Source: Acidobacteriota bacterium
Lineage (GTDB): Bacteria; Acidobacteriota; Holophagae; Acanthopleuribacterales; Acanthopleuribacteraceae
DNA: 64,000 nucleotides
Assembly (NCBI GenBank): GCA_020637335.1
Contig: JACJWC010000016.1
Location: forward strand, 1-64,000
Direction: 5' to 3'
Both the position numbers and the translations under genes were made by a program. How positions within the stretch are numbered: the stretch's first letter is position 1; each line of letters starts with the position of its first letter. A model generated the notes under the pieces. It had not been told where the DNA came from and did no database searches. It worked only from the letters and a program-made list of their open reading frames with translations. Positions 7,390 through 15,509 of this stretch are shown piece by piece.

Positions 7390-10300
7390 ATGACCCTTCG
7401 TTTAGATTCCGACCACGCCCGCAGTTTGTTTTTTGAAGAGATTTTGGCCCAACACCATGACATGGACTCGCGTGTGGATGGCGACGACGTCATCCAACGC
7501 TGGAAAAAATTTGCGCTTATGGATGACGATTCGTTTGCAAGGATGCGTCTGGCCTGGTCTGACTCGGATTTTGAAAAAATAATCGGTTGGACCGAACAAA
7601 ACCAGTGGCACGCCGATGAACCCATTCCGGAAAAGAGTCCCGTTTGGAGTCAGCATTTGTATCCAACCCTGGCCGAGTGGGCGGACTGGCAGGTCGAAGA
7701 CGAAGTCGCGCCCGAAGGTTTGTTCCGAGCCTATTTCCCGTTTGTGAATCGGCTCATGCAGCACATGAAGGCGGCCATGCCGTCGTCTTTCCAAACACAG
7801 ACGCACCTAATGCGTTCCATGGCCGAGTGTCTCTATCAAACCTGTCATTTTTGGAGTTACCGGACCTTGATCCTGGAACTCAATGTGGCGCGTGAAGCCG
7901 GTCTCTTGGAAGGCCAAACGCCTGAAGCCCGATTTAATTCTTTTATTGGTCAGCATCTGGGCCAAAAGCAAGTTTGGTTGGCCATTTTTCACGAGTACCC
8001 GGTTTTGGCGCGTTTATTGGACCACCGCTTGACCCAACAAAGCCAGCACCTGGTTCGCGTCCTGAACCGCCTGGACCAGGATCTGCCGGAGATTCGTCAA
8101 CGCTTCGCCTTGGACGGTGACCTGCTGACGGTGAATTGGGGTTTATCCGACCCGCATTGCGGTGCACAATCGGTCGCCCAAATCCAATTTCAAAAAGGCG
8201 AAGACATTCAAGCCCTGTATTACAAACCGCGTAGCCTTCAGCTGGATTTACGTTTTCAGGCAGTGGTAGCTACGGTGGAGCAGTGGGTTGATTTCCCGAA
8301 CGGCAGGCTTTTGTACAGGATGGAATGTTGGGATCGCGGGGATTATGGCTGGTGCGAATCGATTCCCCATCTGCCTTGCCAAAACCTGCAAGAAGTCCGG
8401 GACTTTTACTTCCGTCAAGGTGCCTTGCTGGCCGTGTTTCATGCAGTACGAGGGGCCGATTTCCACTACGAGAACCTGATAGCGCGCGGTGCTTTTCCCG
8501 TGCCGATTGATCTCGAATCGCTTGCTCAAAATGCGATGGTCATTCAAGCCCATGGCGCAGCACAACCTTTAGCCCAATGGCTTACCGAATCCGTAATCCG
8601 AACGGGTATGCTGCCCCAATTCATCTGGTCTACCGGAGAAAGGCCGGGCATTAATATCAGCGCCCTGGGTGAGGATGGCGTCCAGGAAATGCTGATGCCT
8701 CAAGTCGATCCGCTCACCTTGGGAACGGATCAGGCCAAAATTGCTCAGCAAAATATCCAGATGCAGCCCGGCATGAACTTGCCCCTGTTGGAAGGGAAAC
8801 TGCATGGAGCGCCGCGCTACCAGGCCCAAATTTTGGCTGGATTCCAGCAAACCTATCGGGCGATTGCGGCCCATCGGGATCAGCTTTTAGCGTCTCCCAA
8901 CTGGCAAGCTCTTTTCCAATGCCCCGTGCGCAACATCATGAGGCCGACCCGGGACTACAGTCTGATCCTAAAAGATGGAACACATCCGGATTTTCTGCGC
9001 GATGGGTCCGCCCGCGAATTCTTATTGGATGCGCTCTGGTCGCTTTCGGCCCAAAACCCTGCCCATCAACGATTGATTGAAGCGGAAAAGTCCGCTTTGC
9101 GCTGGGGTGATATCCCCATTTTTTATTCAAAAGCTGAGGGGACAGGCTTGATCAGTGGCTGTGGTCAACGTATCGAATCTTTTTTTGATCAGTCGTTACA
9201 GGCCCAAATGCCGGAATTCCTCGAGCGCTGGGATGAAAAAGATTTGGCCCGTCAGGTCTGGTTGATCAAGGCTTCCTTGAGTGCGTTGAAACGGGAGGGG
9301 TTTGAACCAGTCCCGCGTAGGCCAGCGTCACAGCCGCCCACACGGCAAAATCTGTTGGATCGAGCGACTCAATTAGGCGAGCGATTGCTGGATATTGCCT
9401 TTGTGGCGCCTGAGAGTGTGGGCTGGTTAACCTTGCGTCCCGTCCACCAACGGTTTCAAATTGGTGCGACCGGTTCGGACTTTTATGATGGAAACGCAGG
9501 TATCGCCCTTTTCCTGGCCTGCCTTGGCAACGCGTGCCGGGATGAACGCTATGTGCGGATTGCCCAACAAATCTACCTGAACCAGCTGGCCCATGCGCGC
9601 ACGAGTCCCTTTGGCTCCTTGGGCATTGCTTCGGAACTGGCCGGTGTGATTCACCTCTCCCTGTTAGCGAAGCAAATGGGTTGGGGTGTGGATCAAACTT
9701 TGCTCAGCGAATTGCCGGAAAAATTCAGGCACGCCATTCCTTTGGATCGCGAGTGGGATATTTTGTCCGGCAGTGCTGGGACCTTGATCCTGGCCCTATC
9801 GCTGAACAGACTCCAACCTTCCGTTTCCGCAAGACGCTTGGCACACACCTGCGCTACTCACCTCTGTGAACATGCCATTTCCCAATCCCAAGGGCTGGCC
9901 TGGCAGGGCTCACATTGCCAACGCCCTTTGTTGGGGTTCTCCCACGGCGCCGCTGGTATTGCATGGGCTCTGCAGGCCTTTTTGGATTCAGGGATTGGCC
10001 CGGAACTCCATGAGCAGGTGGCTAAATGTGTGCAGGGTGCGGTTCGCTTTGAAATGGCTTGGTTTAATCTCGCGGGCGGGGACTGGCCCGATTTACGCCA
10101 AATGGGCGATGACCTGAATGCTCTAGCCCAGTCCGCGCACATGAAAGCTTGGTGCCATGGCGCACCAGGCATTGCTTTAAGTCGTTATCTGCTGGATCCG
10201 CAACAACGGGCTAGTGCTTTTACCGGACAATTGGAAGCCGCCGTTGGCCTAACCCTGGCCCAACCCTGCCTGGACAATATGAGCCTTTGCCATGGATTTC

Positions 10301-10545
10301 TTGGCAACCTGTGGATCGTCGACTATTTGGGCCAAAAATTAGGCAGATCGGATTGGCAAGCCACCGTGCGGAAGCAACTGGAAGCGGGCTGGGATCTGCT
10401 GGAGCGCGATCCGCCTGTGTGTGGCCTGCCTATGGGCTTGGAGGTCCCTTCACTCTTTAACGGCTTGGCGGGGATCGGGTTGGCTTTATTGCATTTTGCG
10501 GGCGAACAGGTGCCCTTTCCGCTCCATTTCAACTGGATGCCTTGA
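7390..10545 (+). CDS. lanM: LanM bifunctional lanthipeptide synthetase
   Basis: A 1051-residue enzyme of normal LanM length. The N-terminal half is the dehydratase that phosphorylates and eliminates Ser/Thr of the core. It shows YKPRSLQLD at 277-285, the ADFHYENLI block with Asp357 and the PIDLESL block near 373-379. The C-terminal half, from about residue 660, is the LanC-type cyclase with glycine-rich helix-turn blocks (FYDGNAGIALFL, GSAGTLILAL, SHGAAGIAWAL). Its zinc ligands are Cys922 (WCHGAPG), Cys967 and His968 (LCHGFLG). All residues needed for both steps appear present. It follows lanA after the hairpin, and a GAAAGGA site lies before the ATG. Confidence 0.95.
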   Translation: MTLRLDSDHARSLFFEEILAQHHDMDSRVDGDDVIQRWKKFALMDDDSFARMRLAWSDSDFEKIIGWTEQNQWHADEPIPEKSPVWSQHLYPTLAEWADWQVEDEVAPEGLFRAYFPFVNRLMQHMKAAMPSSFQTQTHLMRSMAECLYQTCHFWSYRTLILELNVAREAGLLEGQTPEARFNSFIGQHLGQKQVWLAIFHEYPVLARLLDHRLTQQSQHLVRVLNRLDQDLPEIRQRFALDGDLLTVNWGLSDPHCGAQSVAQIQFQKGEDIQALYYKPRSLQLDLRFQAVVATVEQWVDFPNGRLLYRMECWDRGDYGWCESIPHLPCQNLQEVRDFYFRQGALLAVFHAVRGADFHYENLIARGAFPVPIDLESLAQNAMVIQAHGAAQPLAQWLTESVIRTGMLPQFIWSTGERPGINISALGEDGVQEMLMPQVDPLTLGTDQAKIAQQNIQMQPGMNLPLLEGKLHGAPRYQAQILAGFQQTYRAIAAHRDQLLASPNWQALFQCPVRNIMRPTRDYSLILKDGTHPDFLRDGSAREFLLDALWSLSAQNPAHQRLIEAEKSALRWGDIPIFYSKAEGTGLISGCGQRIESFFDQSLQAQMPEFLERWDEKDLARQVWLIKASLSALKREGFEPVPRRPASQPPTRQNLLDRATQLGERLLDIAFVAPESVGWLTLRPVHQRFQIGATGSDFYDGNAGIALFLACLGNACRDERYVRIAQQIYLNQLAHARTSPFGSLGIASELAGVIHLSLLAKQMGWGVDQTLLSELPEKFRHAIPLDREWDILSGSAGTLILALSLNRLQPSVSARRLAHTCATHLCEHAISQSQGLAWQGSHCQRPLLGFSHGAAGIAWALQAFLDSGIGPELHEQVAKCVQGAVRFEMAWFNLAGGDWPDLRQMGDDLNALAQSAHMKAWCHGAPGIALSRYLLDPQQRASAFTGQLEAAVGLTLAQPCLDNMSLCHGFLGNLWIVDYLGQKLGRSDWQATVRKQLEAGWDLLERDPPVCGLPMGLEVPSLFNGLAGIGLALLHFAGEQVPFPLHFNWMP

Positions 10546-10584
10546 TGGCCGTTCCTTTGCCCACTTGATTTACCGCTGCTCAAA

Positions 10585-10602
10585 CCTGAAATTATGTTCA
10601 GG
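10585..10602 (+). promoter_or_regulatory. Hairpin overlapping the ribosome binding site of the HXXEE gene
   Basis: CCTGAA (10585-10590), loop ATTATG, TTCAGG (10597-10602). The distal arm includes part of the AGGAG ribosome site at 10600-10604 for the GTG at 10614, so folding would hide the site. Control by folding is inference. Confidence 0.4.
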
Positions 10603-10613
10603 AGCACAGGACA

Positions 10614-11081
10614 GTGGGTTATTTTGTGGGCACCCTCGCGTTGGATACGCTTTTGCTGGTCGCTGTTCTCAGTGCGTATGCCTATCCAATCCGGTTTGGT
10701 CTGAAGGGAAAATCAAGGCGCTCCTTTTGGTTGGTTTGGGTGCTGTTCCTGGCCCATATGCTGGAAGAGGGCTTGACTGGTTTCCCGCGTGTGTGGCCCA
10801 GCATGCTGGGTTTTGAGCCTTGGCATCCCGCCTTCTTTATTGTCCTGAATGGGTTCTGGTTGTGTGTTTGGATATGGGCTGCGCACTGGGGCAAGCATCA
10901 ACCGCGGATCGCGAGTATTGCGTTATGGTTCATGGCTTTGGGCTGTGGGTTGAATGCCATCGCACACCCGGCATTGGCCCTGTATGTAGGCCACTATTTC
11001 CCCGGTCTGGTTAGCGGCCCAATCTTGGGTCTTTTGGGATGGCGTTGGTTTTCACAGATAGATTTTGATTCAGAGGGTTAA
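10614..11081 (+). CDS. HXXEE-domain integral membrane protein
   Basis: A 155-residue protein with four to five hydrophobic segments. It carries HMLEEGLTGFP, the His-x-x-Glu-Glu motif that names the family, and a later NAIAHP block with a second conserved His. HXXEE proteins are small membrane proteins of unknown function, and the conserved polar residues within membrane helices suggest a buried active or metal site. The start is the GTG at 10614 behind AGGAG. It follows lanM by 68 bp in the same direction with no strong terminator between, so co-transcription and a role in immunity or processing are possible, though the family also occurs away from lanthipeptide genes. Confidence 0.75.
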   Translation: MGYFVGTLALDTLLLVAVLSAYAYPIRFGLKGKSRRSFWLVWVLFLAHMLEEGLTGFPRVWPSMLGFEPWHPAFFIVLNGFWLCVWIWAAHWGKHQPRIASIALWFMALGCGLNAIAHPALALYVGHYFPGLVSGPILGLLGWRWFSQIDFDSEG

Positions 11082-11111
11082 GCGGGTCACCGCAGATCGG
11101 ATTGGACCGAC

Positions 11112-12236
11112 TTAGGACGCATCTCCGGAAAAACGTTTGTTCTCTACCGGTTGTGCATACATTTTCAGGAGTTGTGTGCGAGCTGCCGGGGAGCTGCATA
11201 GGTGCAGGCGCTGGTTGAGGTAATTTTGGGCGCATTGGATTTCCTCTGCCGTGTAGGGCGCAGCGTGCGTACCGCCCAATGTCTGATAGGCCGCCCAATG
11301 GGTTGGCATCAGCCGAAAGGCAGCGTGGATGGCTTGGTCCAGTGCTTGGCGTAGGACCACCAGCGTTTCACGGTTGGATAAAGCGGAGGTCAAAACATTT
11401 TCTGCGCAGATGGGGTCGCAAAATTGGACATGGATTCGGCCCTTGGCGCCAAATACCCCCAGTGCCATGCTCTGATCATCCTCGCCTGGCTTTTTGACGT
11501 ACTCAGAACCAGCGGCGCGAATCGCTAATTCCTCGGCCTTGAGCACATCACAGGGGTCGTATTCATATGAAATTGCAATGGGCACAGCATTTAAGCTTTG
11601 CCAATGCTGCCAAGCCGGTTGGCTGGCAGAAAGGGTCAACATTTTGAGTAGGCCCGGACTGGTCACATCGTTGCCATCCTTCGCGCGACCTTCTTGCTGG
11701 GCAATCCAAAAGTTTTGGCCTTCTTGCGTGATGCTGTGTTGGATCGCAGCGGAAAGTTCTTGAGAGGCGGTTAACAATGCGCGTGGGCTCAAACCGCGTT
11801 GCACCACCACCGATTTGTTGATTGCAAACAGGGCGGCTAACCAGGGCGTTTTAAGCAGGTTATCGCCAATCGCCATTTTGGGAATGCCCATACCTGCGCT
11901 GAATAAAGCGCGTCCAATCAACAGCGAGTCCAATACGATATCGCGGTGATTGGAAATGAACAGGCACGGTCGGCCCTGGGCATGCTGATCCAAACCGCTG
12001 AACGTAAACCCATCTGCACTGCGGGAAAGCAGATGGTCAACGGCAGGGGCCATGACACGCGCCTGAAACTGGTCGGCATTTTGGACTGACTTCATCCAGC
12101 GCAACAAAATTGGGCCGGCAGTATTGGGCACAAATTGGCGCAAAAAGGCAGTAAAGGCTGGATCTTCCAAAAGCCGATTACGGATTTGAAGGAAATCTGC
12201 ATCGGGGAAGGGGTCGAGATGTGAAAAAGAAGACAT
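11112..12236 (-). CDS. PlsC-like glycerol-3-phosphate/lysophosphatidate acyltransferase
   Basis: A 374-residue acyltransferase of phospholipid synthesis. It has the catalytic block SNHRDIVLDSLL with the H-x4-D motif, a KSVVVQRG strand and the AQQEGRAKDGND block that corresponds to the glycerol-phosphate binding motif. It has no obvious signal peptide, so it is probably cytoplasmic or membrane associated. The frame extends upstream to 12344, but ATG 12236 has AGGAA nearby and starts just ahead of the conserved part. It lies 73 bp after the HutD-family gene in the same direction. Which of the two acyl-transfer steps it performs cannot be read from the sequence. Confidence 0.8.
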   Translation of the reverse strand: MSSFSHLDPFPDADFLQIRNRLLEDPAFTAFLRQFVPNTAGPILLRWMKSVQNADQFQARVMAPAVDHLLSRSADGFTFSGLDQHAQGRPCLFISNHRDIVLDSLLIGRALFSAGMGIPKMAIGDNLLKTPWLAALFAINKSVVVQRGLSPRALLTASQELSAAIQHSITQEGQNFWIAQQEGRAKDGNDVTSPGLLKMLTLSASQPAWQHWQSLNAVPIAISYEYDPCDVLKAEELAIRAAGSEYVKKPGEDDQSMALGVFGAKGRIHVQFCDPICAENVLTSALSNRETLVVLRQALDQAIHAAFRLMPTHWAAYQTLGGTHAAPYTAEEIQCAQNYLNQRLHLCSSPAARTQLLKMYAQPVENKRFSGDAS

Positions 12237-12309
12237 CAAAGGTTCCTGCCACATGAAGGGCACATTGTGGCATAGATTAGGGATGAATATGGTTTCATTT
12301 TGAACGGGA

Positions 12310-12864
12310 TTAACAGGAGATACACACCAATACTGCTGGTCCACCTTCGATACGAGCCGATGTTTGGCGCGAAAATTTTAATAGGTGCTTGGGGAAAATG
12401 ACAAAGGTGCCCGCTTCACAGATGAGGGTGGTTTCTTTTTTCGGCGCGTAGAGGAAGTTGATTTCGGCCAAGTTGGGAAGGTTGCCTGCGCGGGCGGCGA
12501 GCAGTTGGGCGGAACAAGTGCCTATTCGGGTCATGACGTTAAAATCGGTGATCGGTCCTGAAACAAGACGGGCCGATGTCTGCCAATCTCCGCCAAAAAC
12601 CACGTGTTCAAAGGGTTGGATCAGGATTTGGTCGGCATGGTGTTCGTGGCGCAAATCCAGGCCGCGGCCCTCAATCAACATCAAATGGCGTTCGTAGCCT
12701 GAAAAGTCTGAAAAGGGACCATCTGCTTCTACCCGCGCCATACTCAAACGCCAGTTCCATGCCTCGGAGCCTTCCTGTGTCTCCACAGCGAGTTCCAGGG
12801 TCTTGCCTTGACCATTTTTCCAGGGCTTTTCAACAAATGATTCCGGTCCGATCATTTCAATCAT
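12310..12864 (-). CDS. HutD/Ves family cupin protein
   Basis: A 184-residue member of the HutD (Ves) family, small bicupin proteins often found with histidine utilisation genes but of unsettled function. It shows the family blocks PWKNGQGKTLEL, WNWRLSMARVEADGPFSDF and ERHLMLIEGRGLDL near the N-terminus. A GGAGG site precedes the ATG. No hut genes are nearby, so a role in histidine catabolism is not supported here. The 204 bp upstream to the cupin gene show no further feature. Confidence 0.8.
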   Translation of the reverse strand: MIEMIGPESFVEKPWKNGQGKTLELAVETQEGSEAWNWRLSMARVEADGPFSDFSGYERHLMLIEGRGLDLRHEHHADQILIQPFEHVVFGGDWQTSARLVSGPITDFNVMTRIGTCSAQLLAARAGNLPNLAEINFLYAPKKETTLICEAGTFVIFPKHLLKFSRQTSARIEGGPAVLVCISC

Positions 12865-13068
12865 GACAGCCTCCTACCAGGTTCTGCCTCCAGAATAAAA
12901 TAGATTGGCAGACAAGAACCGTTTTATTTAAATGACGAAAAAGTAACGTTTGCGGTGAAGGGTTTTTGCTAGGTTGGAGCTGCGGGCGGTGTTGAGGCCA
13001 TACAATACCGCAAGGAAAAACCTCAAGCCAATGTGGTGCCGAATCCCGCCCGTAACTCTGCGCGTTTT

Positions 13069-13647
13069 TTAGGGAAACAGGATATCTTTGGCCGAAGAGT
13101 TCACCAAAAGCAAACAGCCTTCTTGCGTGGATTGGTGGCAGTGGATGCTTGATGTATCCGCTTTTTGGAAGTCACCTGCATACATGGTCAGGTCGCCGAC
13201 TTGGAGGGATCCTTCCAAAACAAAGCATTCTTCAATACCGCCGTGAACGTGGGGTGGGTACATGGTCCGGGGCTCCATACGGATGAGCATGCTGATGCGA
13301 TCCAACTCTTTATCGACCGAGAGGCGACGAACACGGATGCCAGGGATGGCGGTTTCCTCCCAGCCTGCATCCGCGCGCACCAAGTCAAAGTCACGCGTGG
13401 CGGTAGTCTCATTCCAATTTTTCCAGGACTGGACGGCCGGTTCGTCTTTGGGTAGGACGCGGCTCATGATTTGGGCCTTTAAGCGGGTGGGTGGCGTTAT
13501 GGCTGGGGCTAAAAAGGACAGGTTGTGGAACATTTCCGTCCATTCTAACCAGGCTTGTTCGCAGGCGGAACAGTGCAGTGGCAGCTGGAGTTCATCGGCC
13601 AAAAGCGCATCCAAAAAAGCCTCAGAATTAGTGCGGATACAAATCAT
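13069..13647 (-). CDS. ChrR-like cupin, putative anti-sigma factor
   Basis: A 192-residue protein whose start overlaps the end of the ECF sigma gene by 4 bp (ATGA type), the usual sigma/anti-sigma arrangement. The C-terminal half is a ChrR-type cupin with PPHVHGGIEECFVLEGSLQVG and a later metal-type His. The N-terminal part has a CSAC pair, but the His that should stand four residues before the first Cys is missing and a His is directly adjacent instead, so the classical HxxxCxxC zinc anti-sigma motif is not intact. ChrR proteins hold their sigma factor until singlet oxygen or a similar stress acts on them. The signal here is unknown. Confidence 0.75.
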   Translation of the reverse strand: MICIRTNSEAFLDALLADELQLPLHCSACEQAWLEWTEMFHNLSFLAPAITPPTRLKAQIMSRVLPKDEPAVQSWKNWNETTATRDFDLVRADAGWEETAIPGIRVRRLSVDKELDRISMLIRMEPRTMYPPHVHGGIEECFVLEGSLQVGDLTMYAGDFQKADTSSIHCHQSTQEGCLLLVNSSAKDILFP

Positions 13648-14264
13648 AAACCCATCCCTTGTGTCTCAAACAAGCGGCGCAGGTTGACCAGACCCAGGCG
13701 GATTCGGGTTTTCACCGTGCCCAAGGGCAGACGCAGCACATCGGCAATCTCGCTGTGGGTGAGGCCGGCAAAATAGGTGGCCAACAAGACCTCGCGCTGG
13801 TCTTCGGCAAGTTGGCTCATCGCCGCTTTTATTCGCGATCGCATTTCAGTCAAAACGTGTTGGCTTTCTGGGTTGGGATTGGGACATGTCCACAGTTCCT
13901 GTCCCGCTAAATCGGTCTCACGTTCTTGGATACGTATGCGCTTGCGAATTAGATCTATGGCACGTGTACGAACCATGGTGACCAACCAGGTCGTGGTGGA
14001 TCCTTTTTGCGGATCAAACTGGACAGCGGTGCGCCAAACCTGGGCGTAAACGTCGCTGGAGACTTCTTCGGCAGCATCTGCATCTCCGGTAATGCGCAGG
14101 GCCAACCCGTAGACGAGACGGCTGGTCCGGTCGTAAAACTGACTGAGTGCCGATTCCTGACCTTGGGCAATACCTGCGATCAAGGCAACCAGAACCGCTT
14201 CATCCTCCCGTTCCAATTGGCCCCCCACTAAACCGGAATGGCCGGATTCTAGCACGTTCCGCAT
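13644..14264 (-). CDS. ECF RNA polymerase sigma factor (SigK/RpoE-like)
   Basis: A 206-residue sigma-70 factor of the extracytoplasmic class. Region 2 contains AEEVSSDVYAQVW and TTTWLVTMVRTRAIDLIRKR for -10 binding. Region 4 contains QREVLLATYFAGLTHSEIADVL and LGTVKTRIRLGLVNLRR, a helix-turn-helix for the -35 element. It is coupled to the downstream ChrR-like cupin and is divergent from the gene at 14356. With a ChrR partner it probably responds to oxidative or photo-oxidative stress (family knowledge). Confidence 0.9.
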   Translation of the reverse strand: MRNVLESGHSGLVGGQLEREDEAVLVALIAGIAQGQESALSQFYDRTSRLVYGLALRITGDADAAEEVSSDVYAQVWRTAVQFDPQKGSTTTWLVTMVRTRAIDLIRKRIRIQERETDLAGQELWTCPNPNPESQHVLTEMRSRIKAAMSQLAEDQREVLLATYFAGLTHSEIADVLRLPLGTVKTRIRLGLVNLRRLFETQGMGL

Positions 14265-14355
14265 TGCGGAAAGTGTGTTCTGGACTACAGGCTGGCTTGG
14301 CGAATCCGCTTGGGATTGGCTAGAATGGGGTATCGCATTTCATGAAGGGGTTCAA

Positions 14356-14868
14356 ATGGGGTATCAACCTGATTTCTCCACCGTGGATGGTCTCATTCAT
14401 GCGCTGTACCAAAGCATTGGTTTCCCGCCGGGTGGTCGCCCGGATTGGAACCTTTTCCGCGAAATTGCCCTTCCCGATGCACATTTGATTCGCGTGGGCA
14501 GTCCGGATCGGGATGGCAATGATTGTTTGCGGGTCGAAACCTTTATTGATCTGTCGACTGATTTTTTAGCCCAATCCCAGCTGCGGGAACGCGGCTTTGA
14601 AGAAATTGAAATCATGCGCCACACGGAGTCCTTTGGCCGAATTGCCCATATTTTCTCGACTTACGAATCGCGCTTCTTTGGTGAGGACCGTTCTTTTGCA
14701 CGGGGGACCAACTCCATCCAGTTGATGAAAAAAGATGGTCGATGGTGGCTGGTCAGCATCCTCTGGGACGAAGAAGGTCAGGGCCGGGTCATTGATGACA
14801 AGTATCTGCCCAGGCAGCGCAACACCCAGGAAATCAAAACCATTTCGCTGGATGAGGATCCGCAATAA
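14356..14868 (+). CDS. Hypothetical protein, possible SnoaL/DUF4440-type fold
   Basis: A 170-residue soluble protein without signal peptide. The pattern of an N-terminal helix, a variable middle and strands such as VETFID, GRIAHIFSTYESRFF and GRWWLVSILWDEE looks like NTF2/SnoaL-type domains, where the last strand reads W.L...W. I do not recognise a specific family. ATG 14356 follows AAGGGG, while the frame opens at 14275. It is divergent from the ECF sigma gene with about 90 bp between, so it could belong to that regulon, which is inference only. Confidence 0.6.
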   Translation: MGYQPDFSTVDGLIHALYQSIGFPPGGRPDWNLFREIALPDAHLIRVGSPDRDGNDCLRVETFIDLSTDFLAQSQLRERGFEEIEIMRHTESFGRIAHIFSTYESRFFGEDRSFARGTNSIQLMKKDGRWWLVSILWDEEGQGRVIDDKYLPRQRNTQEIKTISLDEDPQ

Positions 14869-15509
14869 AACCGCCACCGCGGCAAGGTTCCTATTGAGTT
14901 GGATGATCCCTCATTCTCAGTACCGTGCAAGCTGGCTGACCCACGTGGGACAGGCTGCCAGCCTGGCGAACCACCAACATTTGGGCGGCCTCCAACTGGT
15001 TTAGTGGCGCTATACAGGTTAGCTCGGTGAGTGAATTCAAGGCGGGCAATAGTGTGGCTTGGAAGGCATCTCCTTCGCGGAGTGCGGCACCTCGGTGCCG
15101 CTCTTGACCCAGCCACCTTGGTGGCTGGGCTCGGAGTCGCCGCTATGGGATAGGAACGCCGCATGCTGGTTTGTGTCGGGGTCAGCTATAAAAATTTTCT
15201 GTAAGCCTCTGGGTTTGAGTAGTTTGGTGCTTTTTCGTGAGGGCGGGCGTGTTGGTCGCCATCGAGATGGCGCCGGCATGAGCGGTTTCGAGAAACCGCA
15301 CGCCACGAAGGTGCCTGATTCCAGCGTTCACGCGGGTGAAACGGGTGATGGTCTGAAACCCAGAACGAAAATCAAGGGTGGTGGCTGGAGTGTTGTCAGA
15401 CAAGCTGGCTGACCCACGTGGGACAGGCTGCCAGCCTGTCGAACCACCAGCATTTGGGTGGGCTCTGACTGGCTTAGCGGCGTACCGGCTGCCCGCTGCC
15501 GCGCTAGGT
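14869..15509. repeat. Non-coding region with REP-like palindromes
   Basis: No credible gene. Two direct copies of an element of about 82 bp lie at 14928-15009 and 15401-15482; they begin identically (CAAGCTGGCTGACCCACGTG) and diverge slowly. Each contains an AGGCTGCCAGCCT core; in the second copy it extends to a perfect 8-bp stem, GACAGGCT/AGCCTGTC. Between the copies are two further perfect hairpins: GCGGCACC/GGTGCCGC (15084-15101) and CCCAGCCACC/GGTGGCTGGG (15108-15129), each with a 2-nt loop. Composition and layout fit dispersed extragenic palindromic repeats. Confidence 0.75.

Noticed and set aside
14928..15482. Direct repeats considered as a CRISPR array
   Set aside because: Only two copies 473 bp apart with internal palindromes and no regular spacers; REP-like instead.
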